From Gammaproteobacteria bacterium (lineage in GTDB: Bacteria; Pseudomonadota; Gammaproteobacteria; Pseudomonadales; Pseudohongiellaceae), in NCBI GenBank assembly GCA_021773355.1, contig JAJFKE010000002.1, positions 142,618 to 206,617 on the forward strand: a stretch of 64,000 bases of DNA, given 5' to 3'. Below the pieces are notes generated by a model. It was not told the origin of the DNA, did not search any database, and saw only the letters and a list, made by a program, of their open reading frames with translations. The position numbers and the translations under genes were made by a program. Positions 25,513 through 34,982 of the stretch are shown piece by piece (the stretch's first letter is position 1; each line of letters begins with the position of its first letter).

Positions 25513-26775
25513 CTAACGAATTAGAGCTTCTCCCTGCTCCTGAAAGAAGGAGAAAACCTTCGCCAGATCCACAGGAAAATCATTCTCGTCCAGCACACGC
25601 TTGATAGTCCTTTCTGTAGCATCGCTATTGTCAGATGAGGTGTCTACAATAAGCGGTGCACGAGAATGCTTCTCTTCATCGAGCACAATGCTGACCTTGG
25701 GATTGAGACGGCTATTCTTATTAGAATCGATTACCACTGCACCCTCGCCGCTGTGTAACTCCACCAAAGATCCTGTTGGATAGATGCCAAGACATTCGAT
25801 AAATTTCTCTACAAGAATGGGTTCAAACTGCGTGCTGCGACAATTAAATAAGATCTTAATCGCCTCGGTGGCGGGCCGTGAATTGTCGTAACAGCGATTG
25901 GTTGTTATGGCATCGTAGGTATCAACGATTGATATTATGCGGGTAAACAGATTAAGCGAGTCCGCTCGCAATCCTCTGGGGTATCCCGAACCATCCATAC
26001 GCTCATGATGGCCGAATGCAGCCTCAATTACCGCCTTCGGCATATTTTCATCCTTAGAAAGGATGTCTTTACCGATGCGGCAGTGATCTTTTATCAGGGA
26101 AAACTCTTCTTCGCTTAATTTAGAGGGTTTGTCGAGAATCTTTTGATCTACTTTGAGCTTTCCAACGTCATGCAACATGCCACACATACCGAGGGTTTCC
26201 AGTTCATCGAGGCTCATGTCGAGATGGCGACCAAAGGCAATCGCCAGAATTCCCACATTTAAGCAGTGTTCAGCAATATAATTATCCTTGGAACGCAAAC
26301 GACCCAGCCACATGAGTGCGTTCGGATTAGTTACAATACTCTTTACACAGGATTTAACAGAACTGCGGATGCGAGTGACGTTAATGCCCTCACCTGCGGC
26401 CATACGTTTCAAGTTCTCTTCTATTTCAGCCTTTGCATTAATATGCGCTTTTTGTGCTGATGCGAACTCTTTTTCTACAGGTTTTAGAATTGGCGGGGGA
26501 ACCGTTTCCGTTGGCACCGGCTCGCGCGCTGTCTGGATAGCGCGGCTTTTATTCTTGTCGACGAAGATGTGCTGGCATTGGCCGCGAACTTCGCTGACCT
26601 GCTTGTCTGTAGTCAGCAATATCCCCTGAAACAGAAAACGCGTCTCTAGCCATGGCCTATCGGGAAAGGACATATACATGCCTACCTTAATATCCGAGGC
26701 ATTGACCTTCACCAACCTCTCAGCGTTGGGTGGAACGAATTCACTCATCTCATTAATCGGTGTCAGAATATTCAT
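25513..26775 (-). CDS. HD-GYP domain c-di-GMP phosphodiesterase
   Basis: This 420-residue cytosolic protein has an N-terminal DUF3391-like domain (about 20-80; KVNASDIKVGMYM) and an HD-GYP domain (about 150-340). The metal site is His202-Asp203 in GMLHDVGKL, with GHHERMDGSGYPRGL carrying the GYP signature at 264-266. Family members hydrolyse c-di-GMP to pGpG or GMP and control motility and biofilm choice. The C-terminal extension of about 80 residues is unassigned. It appears to stand alone; the PilZ protein at 28767 may read the same messenger. Confidence 0.95.
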   Translation of the reverse strand: MNILTPINEMSEFVPPNAERLVKVNASDIKVGMYMSFPDRPWLETRFLFQGILLTTDKQVSEVRGQCQHIFVDKNKSRAIQTAREPVPTETVPPPILKPVEKEFASAQKAHINAKAEIEENLKRMAAGEGINVTRIRSSVKSCVKSIVTNPNALMWLGRLRSKDNYIAEHCLNVGILAIAFGRHLDMSLDELETLGMCGMLHDVGKLKVDQKILDKPSKLSEEEFSLIKDHCRIGKDILSKDENMPKAVIEAAFGHHERMDGSGYPRGLRADSLNLFTRIISIVDTYDAITTNRCYDNSRPATEAIKILFNCRSTQFEPILVEKFIECLGIYPTGSLVELHSGEGAVVIDSNKNSRLNPKVSIVLDEEKHSRAPLIVDTSSDNSDATERTIKRVLDENDFPVDLAKVFSFFQEQGEALIR

Positions 26776-27083
26776 ACAATTATTACAAATAGTACTAAGA
26801 ACCCTACTCTTAGCACAACAGCCAGTATAGCAAAAGTCCTATTGCAACCGAATGTGAACTGGCCAGAAGTAATTGAGTAAAAGATTAAAATCAGAGCCAC
26901 ATCAGATAGTAAGGAGAATGAATAGCAAGTAGCGAAGGCCACCGATTATGCCTGGAGCAAATCCAACATTAGATATGGAGGCTCAAGTTTTCCCGCGCCT
27001 TTCCTGAAAAAAAGAGGCGGTGTAGACTAGGGTTCTGAAAGTCCCTTTTCAAGTATTAATCGACCTCGGAGCGTATCTGGGAA
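26776..27083. other. Divergent intergenic region, nothing specific seen
   Basis: This 308-bp gap separates the divergent HD-GYP and TPR genes and must contain both promoters. I see no repeat or open frame of note. Confidence 0.4.
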
Positions 27084-28109
27084 ATGTCCCCTAAAGATTC
27101 CAAGCCAAAGCAAGCGACTACCCCCACTGCTGGGCAGCCGGAAATGTCCATCCAAGAAGGATTGGCTATTGCGATGCAACAGCAGTCAGCTGGTCGCTTG
27201 GCCGAGGCGGAGAGAATTTATCGGCAAATATTGCAGGCCGATCCAAATCAGCCAATGGCCCTGCATCGGCTCGGCATTCTTGCTCATATGGCGGGACACA
27301 GTGAAGAAGCAGTTAAATTCATCAAGGCAGCCCTTATAAACGCACCGGATTACTCCGGAGCACATAACAATCTGGGCAATGTCTACAAAGATATGGGTAG
27401 GTTGAATGAGGCGATTAACAGCTATCGCCATGCGATCAGAATCAAACCCGATTACTTCGCGGCCTACGGCAATCTCGGTACGGCGCTACAGCATTCGGGC
27501 AAGCTAGATGAAGCTATTAACAGCTACCACAAGGCACTGGCCATCCGGCCCGATTTTGCCGATGCGCATTGCAACCTTGGTAATGTGCTGATGCTGCAGG
27601 GCAAGATGGATGAAGCCGCCATCAGTTATCGTAAGGCCCTCGCTATAAAACCCGACTACGCTGAGGTGCATGGCAATCTAGGCACCGTGCTTAAGGTGCA
27701 GGGGAAGACCGAGGAGGCTATGCATAGTTATCGTAAGGCCCTCGCCCTAAACCCCAAATATATCGCTGCCCATAACAATCTTGGTACTGCACTCCAAAAA
27801 ATGGGGAAGCTGGATGAAGCAGCTGCCTGTTATAGCAAAGCTCTCGCCATAAATCCCGACTATGCCCATGCCCATTGCAATCTGGGCAGTGCATTGCTGG
27901 CTATGCGAAGGTTAGAAGAAGCTGCTGATAGTTATCGCAGGGCTCTTTCAATCGAACCCGATGATGCCGAGGCAGCCGGATCGCTGGGCTCAACCTTACT
28001 TGCCTTGGGTAAACTCAAGGAAGGCTTAGAAATGGAACAAGTAGGCTTTGGAGTTATTGACTTCGATATTGATCGAGGGGTAACAATTTCTTATGGAACT
28101 AGGAAATGA
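27084..28109 (+). CDS. TPR-repeat protein
   Basis: This 341-residue protein is built of about eight consecutive 34-residue TPRs from about residue 20 to 320. Near-identical units read NLGNVYKDMGRLNEAINSYR and NLGTALQHSGKLDEAINSY. There is no signal peptide. The C-terminal 25 residues (VGFGVIDFDIDRGVTISYG) are not TPR. Its stop overlaps the ATG of the 2OG oxygenase by 4 bp, so both are translationally coupled and probably act together, the TPR part perhaps as docking platform for hydroxylation substrates (inference). Confidence 0.92.
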   Translation: MSPKDSKPKQATTPTAGQPEMSIQEGLAIAMQQQSAGRLAEAERIYRQILQADPNQPMALHRLGILAHMAGHSEEAVKFIKAALINAPDYSGAHNNLGNVYKDMGRLNEAINSYRHAIRIKPDYFAAYGNLGTALQHSGKLDEAINSYHKALAIRPDFADAHCNLGNVLMLQGKMDEAAISYRKALAIKPDYAEVHGNLGTVLKVQGKTEEAMHSYRKALALNPKYIAAHNNLGTALQKMGKLDEAAACYSKALAINPDYAHAHCNLGSALLAMRRLEEAADSYRRALSIEPDDAEAAGSLGSTLLALGKLKEGLEMEQVGFGVIDFDIDRGVTISYGTRK

Positions 28110-28711
28110 AACGTATTGACCTTAGCGCTTCGCTCAGTAAGCCGCATTTTATTGGTAGCTGGTTTATAGAACCTCTGTCTCTCTGCGATGATCTAATCAA
28201 ATTTTTTGAAGCCCATCCCGATAATCAAACCCAGGGACAGACAGCGGGAGGTCTCAATGCAGAATCAAAAAATTCCACAGATCTCGCGATACGCCCGAGA
28301 GACCTGGAACAAGCTGATCATAAACCCGTTCGCGAATACATCGATGCCTTATATGGTTGTCATAAAGACTACCTTGAGCAATGGCCATTCTTAAAAGGCA
28401 TTATGCCTAGAGTCGAAATAAGTTCGTTTAATATACAACGTTATCAACCAGGTGGACATTTCTTGAAAGTTCATTCCGAGCGTACCACGGTGGGCACGTC
28501 TCATAGGGTATTGGCCTGGATGACGTACTTAAATGATGTAGATGATGGTGGCTCAACACATTTTGAGCATCAAAATTTGGACGTGCAGCCAGAAAAAGGG
28601 AAGACTCTAATATGGCCCGCCGAATGGACTCATGCGCATAGGGGCAACATTGTAAACTCTGGAACCAAGTACATCATCACCGGATGGATACACTTTCCAC
28701 CTGATGTTTAG
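28106..28711 (+). CDS. 2OG-Fe(II) dioxygenase, prolyl-4-hydroxylase-like
   Basis: This 201-residue protein has an iron facial triad HxE...H: His123 and Glu125 in KVHSERTT, with Glu instead of the usual Asp, and distal His178 in THAHRGN. Lys188 in TKYIITGW should bind 2-oxoglutarate. YLNDVDDGGSTHFEHQ resembles prolyl-hydroxylase strands. It probably hydroxylates protein or peptide side chains in the cytosol. The overlap with the TPR gene makes a shared function likely. Confidence 0.88.
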   Translation: MKRIDLSASLSKPHFIGSWFIEPLSLCDDLIKFFEAHPDNQTQGQTAGGLNAESKNSTDLAIRPRDLEQADHKPVREYIDALYGCHKDYLEQWPFLKGIMPRVEISSFNIQRYQPGGHFLKVHSERTTVGTSHRVLAWMTYLNDVDDGGSTHFEHQNLDVQPEKGKTLIWPAEWTHAHRGNIVNSGTKYIITGWIHFPPDV

Positions 28712-28766
28712 TACCAAAGACTTCCCTAACTTCTGTATAAGTGTTCTTCCCTATGACACCGATTTT

Positions 28767-29495
28767 CTACCTGCTGTCGGATGATTCTACCTCGCGCAGC
28801 ATATCGTTTATAAAGCCATCCAACATTTCTTCATCCTGACTTCTCATCTGTACAAATTCGCAGCGTAAAAAAGAAATATTACTCTCCTCGTCATTAATCA
28901 TGCCGATTAGTTGGGCCGCTGTTTGCAGGGCTTGTCCGTTAGGGAGGCTAATTTTACATGCATCAACAATCTGCAGGTCATTGGATTCTTGCCCTAAATC
29001 TTGACTGACTATAAGTTTGACACCGGATGTAGAAATATCCATGACCACTCCTTCAATAAGCGCACCGTTCACCAAATAAAGAGTTACCGGCACCTTCGCC
29101 ACCGACTCCAAATTTACACGAATCGTTTTTCGTAATTGAGTGCAGGCAATTTTGTAGGGTAATTCAAAATGATGCAGAGATGAAATCTTGGTTAAAGAAG
29201 GATCACCGGGAAACTCCAGCAACCGGCTCTGATATATAATTGAAACTCCTCCATTTTGAGCGCGAAACATGAGTGAATCACTCGTGTCCATTTGAGAAAT
29301 CACCGGATCGAAGCCCACACAAAAGGTACCCTCCTGAGCGTTTACGGAGACAAATTGCAGTGGCTGTGAGCTAACGCGGTTTTTTACTGTGGTCACATAG
29401 GAAAGCGCCCAGTTCTGCGTGAGCGCCATCTTTAGAATCTGCACAATCTCTTTTCTGAGCGTGATATCACCGTCGGTGAGGTTTAAGGCATTCAT
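28767..29495 (-). CDS. YcgR-like PilZ-domain c-di-GMP receptor
   Basis: This 242-residue protein has an N-terminal YcgR-like beta domain (about 15-115) and a C-terminal PilZ domain. The RxxxR motif is at Arg122-Arg126 (LRKTIRV) and the D/NxSxxG motif at Asp153-Gly158 (MDISTSG), so ligand residues are intact. Such proteins bind c-di-GMP and brake flagella or adjust envelope functions. The DUF6-like architecture assignment is by pattern; the PilZ call is firm. It is transcribed alone, convergent with the oxygenase. Confidence 0.85.
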   Translation of the reverse strand: MNALNLTDGDITLRKEIVQILKMALTQNWALSYVTTVKNRVSSQPLQFVSVNAQEGTFCVGFDPVISQMDTSDSLMFRAQNGGVSIIYQSRLLEFPGDPSLTKISSLHHFELPYKIACTQLRKTIRVNLESVAKVPVTLYLVNGALIEGVVMDISTSGVKLIVSQDLGQESNDLQIVDACKISLPNGQALQTAAQLIGMINDEESNISFLRCEFVQMRSQDEEMLDGFINDMLREVESSDSR

Positions 29496-30013
29496 ATCAT
29501 TAGACCTTTCTCATAATTCTTGGTCACTGCGTTTAGTAAGCTTTCGTCCAGTACTCAGATTACTGAAATATAAGGTAGATAACTTGGCAGAATTCACAAT
29601 ACTAGGAAAAAATGGGTAGTCGCCAATCTGCTTGTAAGGCTAATTTACTATCAGTAGACGATGATCGTAGAGTTTCGGAGATATTGAGTCCTGCTGCGAT
29701 ATCCTCGCACCGTAGGCCGGACTCTTCGAGCTGTGCAGACTCCAATATTAGAACTCAATACAAAGGTTTCCGCCTTAATATTATTATACATCTATTGACT
29801 TCCCTCAGCTTAGGCGTACTTTGAGCGAAGAAGGATAGGTAGCCTTTGCTATCGTTTGTAGATAGTTCTGGCTGACAATGAAAGTTCAGAAGTTGAAATC
29901 CTTCACCTTTTTTATGCGTACTAGAACTTTTTGAGTCAGCATTGTTCGAATAGTGTCTATAATATTTCCAAGCGTGTAGTAGCGAGTAATTTTTAACAAG
30001 AATATAGGAAGCA
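29496..30013. other. Intergenic region without supported gene
   Basis: About 520 bp, rich in short stops in all frames. The frames at 29612-29824 plus and 29755-30171 minus show no family pattern, and the latter runs antisense into the secreted protein gene. Promoters for the flanking divergent genes must lie here. Confidence 0.35.
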
Positions 30014-30499
30014 ATGATGCATAATTCGAAAAAAATGTTCTTAGCATTAGTATTATTAATCTCGATTAGTAGTTCGGCGCAAGACGCAAATCCTTTCGTT
30101 GGCACCTGGGACCTCGATAAAGCAGCTTCAAATTTTGGAAGCGCTCCCGTACCTTCGAATATGATTCGCACATATCAGGACCTTGGCGATGGCTCTTTTA
30201 TGTATTTACTTGTCACCATCAATGCCGATGAAAGCATCGGCGGCAGTTCGGCTACTTACAGGTATGATCGCAAAGAATATCCAATCGCTAGCTTAAACCA
30301 GAATAATTCGACCACTATTTCTTATAGAAGGGACAATGAGAAGACAGTTGAGTACACGGTGCACGTCGATGGCAATCCTTTGCAACTAGGTGCCAAGTCG
30401 ATTTCGCCCGATGGCAGGGTGTTGACAATAGTTATTCAAAACGCTGATGCTCAATCCAATGTTAATAATCAAATACTGAGATTTAATAGAAGGCGATAA
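30014..30499 (+). CDS. Small secreted beta-rich protein (lipocalin-like pattern)
   Basis: This 161-residue protein has a GGAAG site before ATGATG and a signal peptide (FLALVLLISISSSAQ). The mature part starts NPFVGTWDLDKAASNFG and continues with strands such as RTYQDLGDGSFMYLL and TATYRYD-like turns. I have seen this pattern in uncharacterised secreted bacterial proteins that assess as lipocalin-like (GTW start). Ligand and role are unknown. It stands alone. Confidence 0.7.
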   Translation: MMHNSKKMFLALVLLISISSSAQDANPFVGTWDLDKAASNFGSAPVPSNMIRTYQDLGDGSFMYLLVTINADESIGGSSATYRYDRKEYPIASLNQNNSTTISYRRDNEKTVEYTVHVDGNPLQLGAKSISPDGRVLTIVIQNADAQSNVNNQILRFNRRR

Positions 30500-30565
30500 C
30501 TTGGTATTTGTTGCATTGACCAGTTAGTCGACCAAGCTCGAAAGCGCTTGGGACTGGGACTTGAT

Positions 30566-31741
30566 CTAGATTGACGTCACTACACTTATTGGGCGCGACA
30601 TGACCCCCGTGCAACTTGAGTTGTAAGCCTGCAAGGCGAGCGAATAAGTCGTATCAGGCTCAAGATTCACCGACACTTCGGTGATATTGCCCAGATCTAC
30701 CGATTGAATGGGCTCGTAGCCAAGAGCGGTTGTGAATAAAACCCTGTAACCTTCTGCTTGATAGATTTCATCCCAATAAAAGCGCACTTGGGTCTTTGAT
30801 AACTTTTCATGTTTCAATACAGTTTTTGCAGGACATTGCTGCGCAAATTTGCCCTTGCTGATACTCGACTCTATAAAGTCCCGTTGTTCATCCAGACTAA
30901 TAAGGTTATTGAAGAAAGACCCATTGCACAGGGGAATGCCCGTGGCCATTCCTGCCGCCACAACGAGCCCAACCTGCACCAGCTCACCATTTAAGGTCGC
31001 CACTATTGGCGATCCTAAATCTTCATGACAGGGATGACTGTTACGCTCAGAAAAATCGACATACAGCCTATCTCCTGATGTGTCCGGTATGAAAGCTGAG
31101 TTTAAAGGGCTAACAGGCGCATCGGCAGCAAGTGGATCGATAATACGCCCCCTGGCCATCTGCAGGAATATTGAATACTCTTGCTTCGAAACCACATAAC
31201 ACATTTTTCCGTCGTCAAAGAAAAGCCTGGCGCCTATTCTGCAAGTAACTGGCAAATCACCTACAGGATTGAACACTGAGTCGGCGAGGGATGCAGTCGA
31301 TTCATTATTGAATATTCGAATCTGCACTCCTTTCAATTGTGCCGGTTTATAATGAAGAACTTTAATTGGCGTATTGTCCGCTGGTCTCTCCAATCGAAGT
31401 AGCATGGCATTACCGTCAGTCGAAATAAGACGTTCTTCGACTCTAAATAATCCACCCAGATTTCCCAATGCAACCGCATACTCAGCTTTGTCAGAACCTA
31501 CCGCTCGATCTATGATTCCGAAAGCATCATTGAAACAGGCAGGAGAGCTGAGCACCCAATACGCATCTATAAGTGAGCCCTTGCAGAAAAGGGAGTAACG
31601 TTCTGAGAGAGAGCCCTTTATTAAAATGTTCGCCATCCAATCCTGTTCCTGAATATCCGCTTGTTCCGGGCTCACCAGGGCTAAGACTGGAAACAGCTGA
31701 AGCAAACAAAAATAAATGGCGACACACCATAATCTTTTCAT
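30566..31741 (-). CDS. Catalytically dead trypsin-like (S1) paralogue with C-terminal FnIII-like domain
   Basis: The ATG at 31741 overlaps the stop of the upstream protease gene (ATGA) and opens a signal peptide (MKRLWCVAIYFCLLQLF). The protein has 391 residues. It keeps the S1 layout, but all three catalytic positions are changed. The TAAHC position reads SSPAC (His to Ala68), DIALL reads NAMLL (Asp to Asn111), and GDSGGP reads EDLGSP (Ser to Leu). A FnIII-like domain follows (QVRFYWDEIYQAEGYRVLF), as in its neighbour. A longer start upstream would overlap the neighbour more. It may serve as inhibitor, regulator or binding partner of the active protease (inference). Confidence 0.85.
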   Translation of the reverse strand: MKRLWCVAIYFCLLQLFPVLALVSPEQADIQEQDWMANILIKGSLSERYSLFCKGSLIDAYWVLSSPACFNDAFGIIDRAVGSDKAEYAVALGNLGGLFRVEERLISTDGNAMLLRLERPADNTPIKVLHYKPAQLKGVQIRIFNNESTASLADSVFNPVGDLPVTCRIGARLFFDDGKMCYVVSKQEYSIFLQMARGRIIDPLAADAPVSPLNSAFIPDTSGDRLYVDFSERNSHPCHEDLGSPIVATLNGELVQVGLVVAAGMATGIPLCNGSFFNNLISLDEQRDFIESSISKGKFAQQCPAKTVLKHEKLSKTQVRFYWDEIYQAEGYRVLFTTALGYEPIQSVDLGNITEVSVNLEPDTTYSLALQAYNSSCTGVMSRPISVVTSI

Positions 31742-33081
31742 GAATTGGGCACCTGCACAGTAATCACCTCCGAACTGGGACCGCTGCAAAAATCGTTCTC
31801 AGCCTGAATCGACGCATAGAAGCTGGCACCAGGGCTAAGCTCAGCCATTATTTCATTTAGCATGCCGTCCAATTGCACTGCATCGATAACACTGTCGGGA
31901 ACTTCATAAGAATAATATCGCAGAGTATAGCTAGTTGCTTGGTCATAGGGATTCCAGTAGATACGAACCAGGCTCTTACCGTTATCTAAATCCGAATATT
32001 CTACGGAAGCTATGATCGCTGGAGGACAAAAATCTTCGAAGCTTAGCCTGTAGTCCCGATGTACTACATCATCTATAAATTCAAGAAAAGAAGCGGTCCT
32101 GGTAAACACATCCGTGGCCAATTTACGCGCACATCCACCACTGCCATAGATTAAACTTGCGGTACCAACGAGAACTCGTTTCCCTTCTTGCTCAATCGTG
32201 ACCGGGCCACCGCTGTCGCCGAAACAAACTCCCTTCTGCTCTAGCGGATCATAGACACAGATCTGAGAACTAAGGACAAAATCGCCCAAATTGTCCTGAT
32301 CACTTTGAACTATTTCAAGAAATACCAATAGATCTGCAATACGAGCATTACAATCTACCGTGGAAATAAGCCTAAGATCCGCTTGCAACAAGGTAGCCTG
32401 AAATTCTCTGGAACCTGGATCAAAATCATAAATCTTGCACTCAAAGTCTGACAGGTTCTCCAGATCACTGGAAAATTCAGGCTTACACTCATCATTGCCA
32501 ACAAAGGTCTGCCCCCAGCCAAATACTCTAACGTTTTGACTCGCTAAGGATGCATCAGCTACTCTGTCAATAAGTTCTAACGGCTCGAGCTGACTAGGAC
32601 TGGCTAGCTTCAGCAAAGCAATATCGTTCTCGAAAGTATTGGCATCGTAGTCTGGGTGAACCACTATTTGAGAAATGGCTTCTTGTCCTGACATGCCTTC
32701 ATCAATATTTGTTTCTCCGATAATCACTGACATGTCGGTGGTGGATCGAGCTAGCATACAATGGGCAGCTGTAAGTACCCAGTCAGGGTTAATCAATGTG
32801 CCCCCACAAAATTGCAATCTTCTAACTGGAATACCGACACTACTCGTATTTCGAACCAGAGCCACCATCCATGGCTGTGCATCGGCAACAGATTCTACGC
32901 CACCAAGTATCGGTTGAACTGAACTGGCACGTTTGCTGTCGGCTGCTACGGTACCCACAGCCCCTAAAGCTATACTTAGTATCAGAAGATAGCCAGCCAC
33001 GGTGGCATGAGATTTTTTAGCAGCTTCGAGGGTGCAATGATTGGCAGGAAAAGCGAGCATAGAGTTGGAATTCATCGACAA
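31738..33081 (-). CDS. Secreted trypsin-like S1 serine protease with C-terminal FnIII-like domain
   Basis: This 447-residue protein has a signal-anchor/signal peptide at about 28-47 (GYLLILSIALGAVGTVAA). The activation site is ILGGVESVADAQPWMVAL, and the catalytic triad is His107 (LTAAHC), Asp153 (DIALLKL) and Ser290 (CFGDSGGP). Several Cys fit S1 disulfides. A C-terminal FnIII-like part begins near 345 (SLVRIYWNPYDQATSYTLRYY). It should be secreted to periplasm or medium and activated by cleavage before ILGG. It is translationally coupled to the inactive paralogue. Confidence 0.94.
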   Translation of the reverse strand: MSMNSNSMLAFPANHCTLEAAKKSHATVAGYLLILSIALGAVGTVAADSKRASSVQPILGGVESVADAQPWMVALVRNTSSVGIPVRRLQFCGGTLINPDWVLTAAHCMLARSTTDMSVIIGETNIDEGMSGQEAISQIVVHPDYDANTFENDIALLKLASPSQLEPLELIDRVADASLASQNVRVFGWGQTFVGNDECKPEFSSDLENLSDFECKIYDFDPGSREFQATLLQADLRLISTVDCNARIADLLVFLEIVQSDQDNLGDFVLSSQICVYDPLEQKGVCFGDSGGPVTIEQEGKRVLVGTASLIYGSGGCARKLATDVFTRTASFLEFIDDVVHRDYRLSFEDFCPPAIIASVEYSDLDNGKSLVRIYWNPYDQATSYTLRYYSYEVPDSVIDAVQLDGMLNEIMAELSPGASFYASIQAENDFCSGPSSEVITVQVPNS

Positions 33082-33225
33082 ATACTGGTGTTAGCAAAGG
33101 AAGCCTTATTTCATCACATAGTATTTAACAGGGATTGGGAAAGCAAATAGATGATCCAGATCATAACGAAATTGTTTTAAAGATTTACCATGGAAACATT
33201 AAGTAGAACAAACTTGGGATAGACA

Positions 33226-33462
33226 ATGACCATAGAACATCACGATTTAGTACATGAGTTTCCACACTTTCGCGATCGCATTCATGAGTTAAAAATCAGC
33301 AATAATCATTTCCGTAAGCTTTTTGACGAATATCATGAGCTGACCAAGGATATTGAGAATATGGAAACGGAAGTTAACCCGGTTGCAACACACACCGAAG
33401 AAGAAGCGAAAATGCGCCGGGTACACTTAAAAGACAAACTGTATAAAATGCTGTCGGCCTGA
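33226..33462 (+). CDS. DUF465 family protein (YdcH-like)
   Basis: This 78-residue protein has two helices in the DUF465 pattern (HEFPHFRDRIHELKISNNHF, LFDEYHELTKDIENME, RRVHLKDKLYKML). Such small cytosolic coiled-coil proteins are widespread in proteobacteria. Their function is unclear. A strong terminator follows. Confidence 0.85.
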   Translation: MTIEHHDLVHEFPHFRDRIHELKISNNHFRKLFDEYHELTKDIENMETEVNPVATHTEEEAKMRRVHLKDKLYKMLSA

Positions 33463-33498
33463 TCATTGACTGATGCGTTGGCGTTTGTGTGAATAACA

Positions 33499-33543
33499 AA
33501 AAGGGGTCGTTGGAATCAAACGAAGAGTTCCAACGACCCCTTA
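33499..33543. terminator. Bidirectional terminator between DUF465 and secreted-protein genes
   Basis: AAGGGGTCGTTGGAA pairs perfectly with TTCCAACGACCCCTT (15 bp), with A and T runs outside. It serves the convergent genes on both sides. Confidence 0.85.
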
Positions 33544-33603
33544 CTTATTTCTCTTAACCAGCTTCCTTTAATTCCTGCTCTGAGGCCACCCTGACTCAGT
33601 AAA

Positions 33604-34650
33604 TTAATTTGTAGCGTCTTGTTCTGCTTCCATTTCTTTCTCCAACCTACGCGCACCGGCGAGAATACCTGGCATCGCGTAATTGCCTTCGTGGCAGGCG
33701 TACTCGTACAGGCCATCATTTGTGGCGTAAAAGCTTAGTTCTGCTGTCCATGGCTGGAGATAGATATTGCTGTCCTCTACTGTGAATTGATAAAACATTT
33801 CGCCTTCAGAGTAGCGACTGAATCGCTCAATTATATGACCCTGTTTGGTTATAGGCACGGAGCTCTGACCCAATTGTATGGGATTGATATTGACAGTCTC
33901 TACAACAAGGACCTCATCTTCATACCAACCAACAGAATCGCCAAACCACTGTTCCAGTGCAACCGGTCGGCGGTTTGCTAAAGCCTCTTCTCGAGAATCG
34001 AAAACAGGAATGATGCGAGCATCGTGAACCATTTCAGCGAGAATCATGACGTGATCGGGTGTCTGAACAAATTGATAAGTATTATTATATAGAGCCCCCA
34101 TCATGCCCGGCCCTGCCTTATTACCAAATCCCAGCAGGCAGCGTTCCGCATTGGGTATAGCCTCCGGGCCGCGCGCGTCTCCAATACCGGTGGCATAGCG
34201 CGAGCCGAAATTTCTGCGCTCGAAGTCATATTCAGGGCTTTCGCGCCGCGGCACCCGACCATTCTCGGGATTCACCACATAGGAGGTACGAAACTCACCC
34301 TTGACCAAAGCAAGATTGGAACCCGGATCGACCCAGAAATTATTGTAGGCCCGCGTGCCAAAATCGTCGCCGCTGGCGTCAGGCACAGCGGCCACTGCCC
34401 CGCCTTCATCCAGACCACCCTCCAGACCTGCAATCGGCGTGTTAGCGGCAATAACCTGTGCTATCTCAGGAGTAACAACCAGAGTATCCACACCATCCGG
34501 ACGATTTAGCTTGGTCAGTGAAGCATTGGTCCAGATTCCTTCAAGATCCGGCCGTTCGGATGTCTGGGCTAGCGCGGGATAACTGCTAACCAAGACACAG
34601 AGTAATAGCAAAGCTGCACCGACAGTATGATTAGTACGGATTAACATCAT
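33604..34650 (-). CDS. Secreted protein of unknown function (conserved marine family)
   Basis: This 348-residue protein has a signal peptide (ALLLLCVLVSSYPALAQ) and GGAGGTG before ATGATG. The mature part has PDLEGIWTNASLTKL near the start and YACHEGNYAMPGILAGAR near the end; I recall this pattern from uncharacterised secreted proteins of marine bacteria. There are few Cys and no known catalytic motif. It is separated by a terminator from the YceI operon upstream. Confidence 0.7.
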   Translation of the reverse strand: MMLIRTNHTVGAALLLLCVLVSSYPALAQTSERPDLEGIWTNASLTKLNRPDGVDTLVVTPEIAQVIAANTPIAGLEGGLDEGGAVAAVPDASGDDFGTRAYNNFWVDPGSNLALVKGEFRTSYVVNPENGRVPRRESPEYDFERRNFGSRYATGIGDARGPEAIPNAERCLLGFGNKAGPGMMGALYNNTYQFVQTPDHVMILAEMVHDARIIPVFDSREEALANRRPVALEQWFGDSVGWYEDEVLVVETVNINPIQLGQSSVPITKQGHIIERFSRYSEGEMFYQFTVEDSNIYLQPWTAELSFYATNDGLYEYACHEGNYAMPGILAGARRLEKEMEAEQDATN

Positions 34651-34982
34651 GCACCTCCAGGATTATGTAATCCCTCAGATTTAAATTTTAGTTGGTAACG
34701 CATAGCCCGGTAGTAATACCGCGCTTAGGGTGTGTAGGAACAGTAAAAGGTATCCCTCTCGTGCGCAGTTGTCCAGTTGAGTAGATTCAGCATAGCGCTT
34801 TTCTTTAAATTTCGATTCACCCTATACTTATCTAAGCTTTCAACACTAGGCCAATGAATCAGTTGTCCAGAACTCCAGGCCAGGCATCATAATGATATCC
34901 AATAAAAAAGGCTCATCCGGAATTCGGGTGAGCCTTCTTCAATTCATGCCTGATACTGATTTATTGCTGCCCCTAACGAAAA
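34651..34982. other. Intergenic region with terminator and related repeat
   Basis: The region holds the terminator of the YceI operon (34904-34938) and the promoter of the secreted-protein gene. The sequence ATCCAATAAAAAAGGC here recurs in a diverged copy at about 63788 together with ATGCCTGATACT downstream. No open frame is supported. Confidence 0.45.
34904..34938 (-). terminator. Terminator of the PQQ dehydrogenase/YceI operon
   Basis: AAGGCTCA and TGAGCCTT stems, extended through CCGGAATTCGG, are followed by A and T runs. It lies 45 bp past the YceI stop. Confidence 0.8.

Noticed and set aside
29755..30171. 138-codon minus frame
   Set aside because: Half of it is antisense to the secreted protein at 30014, which has a signal peptide and a good ribosome site.
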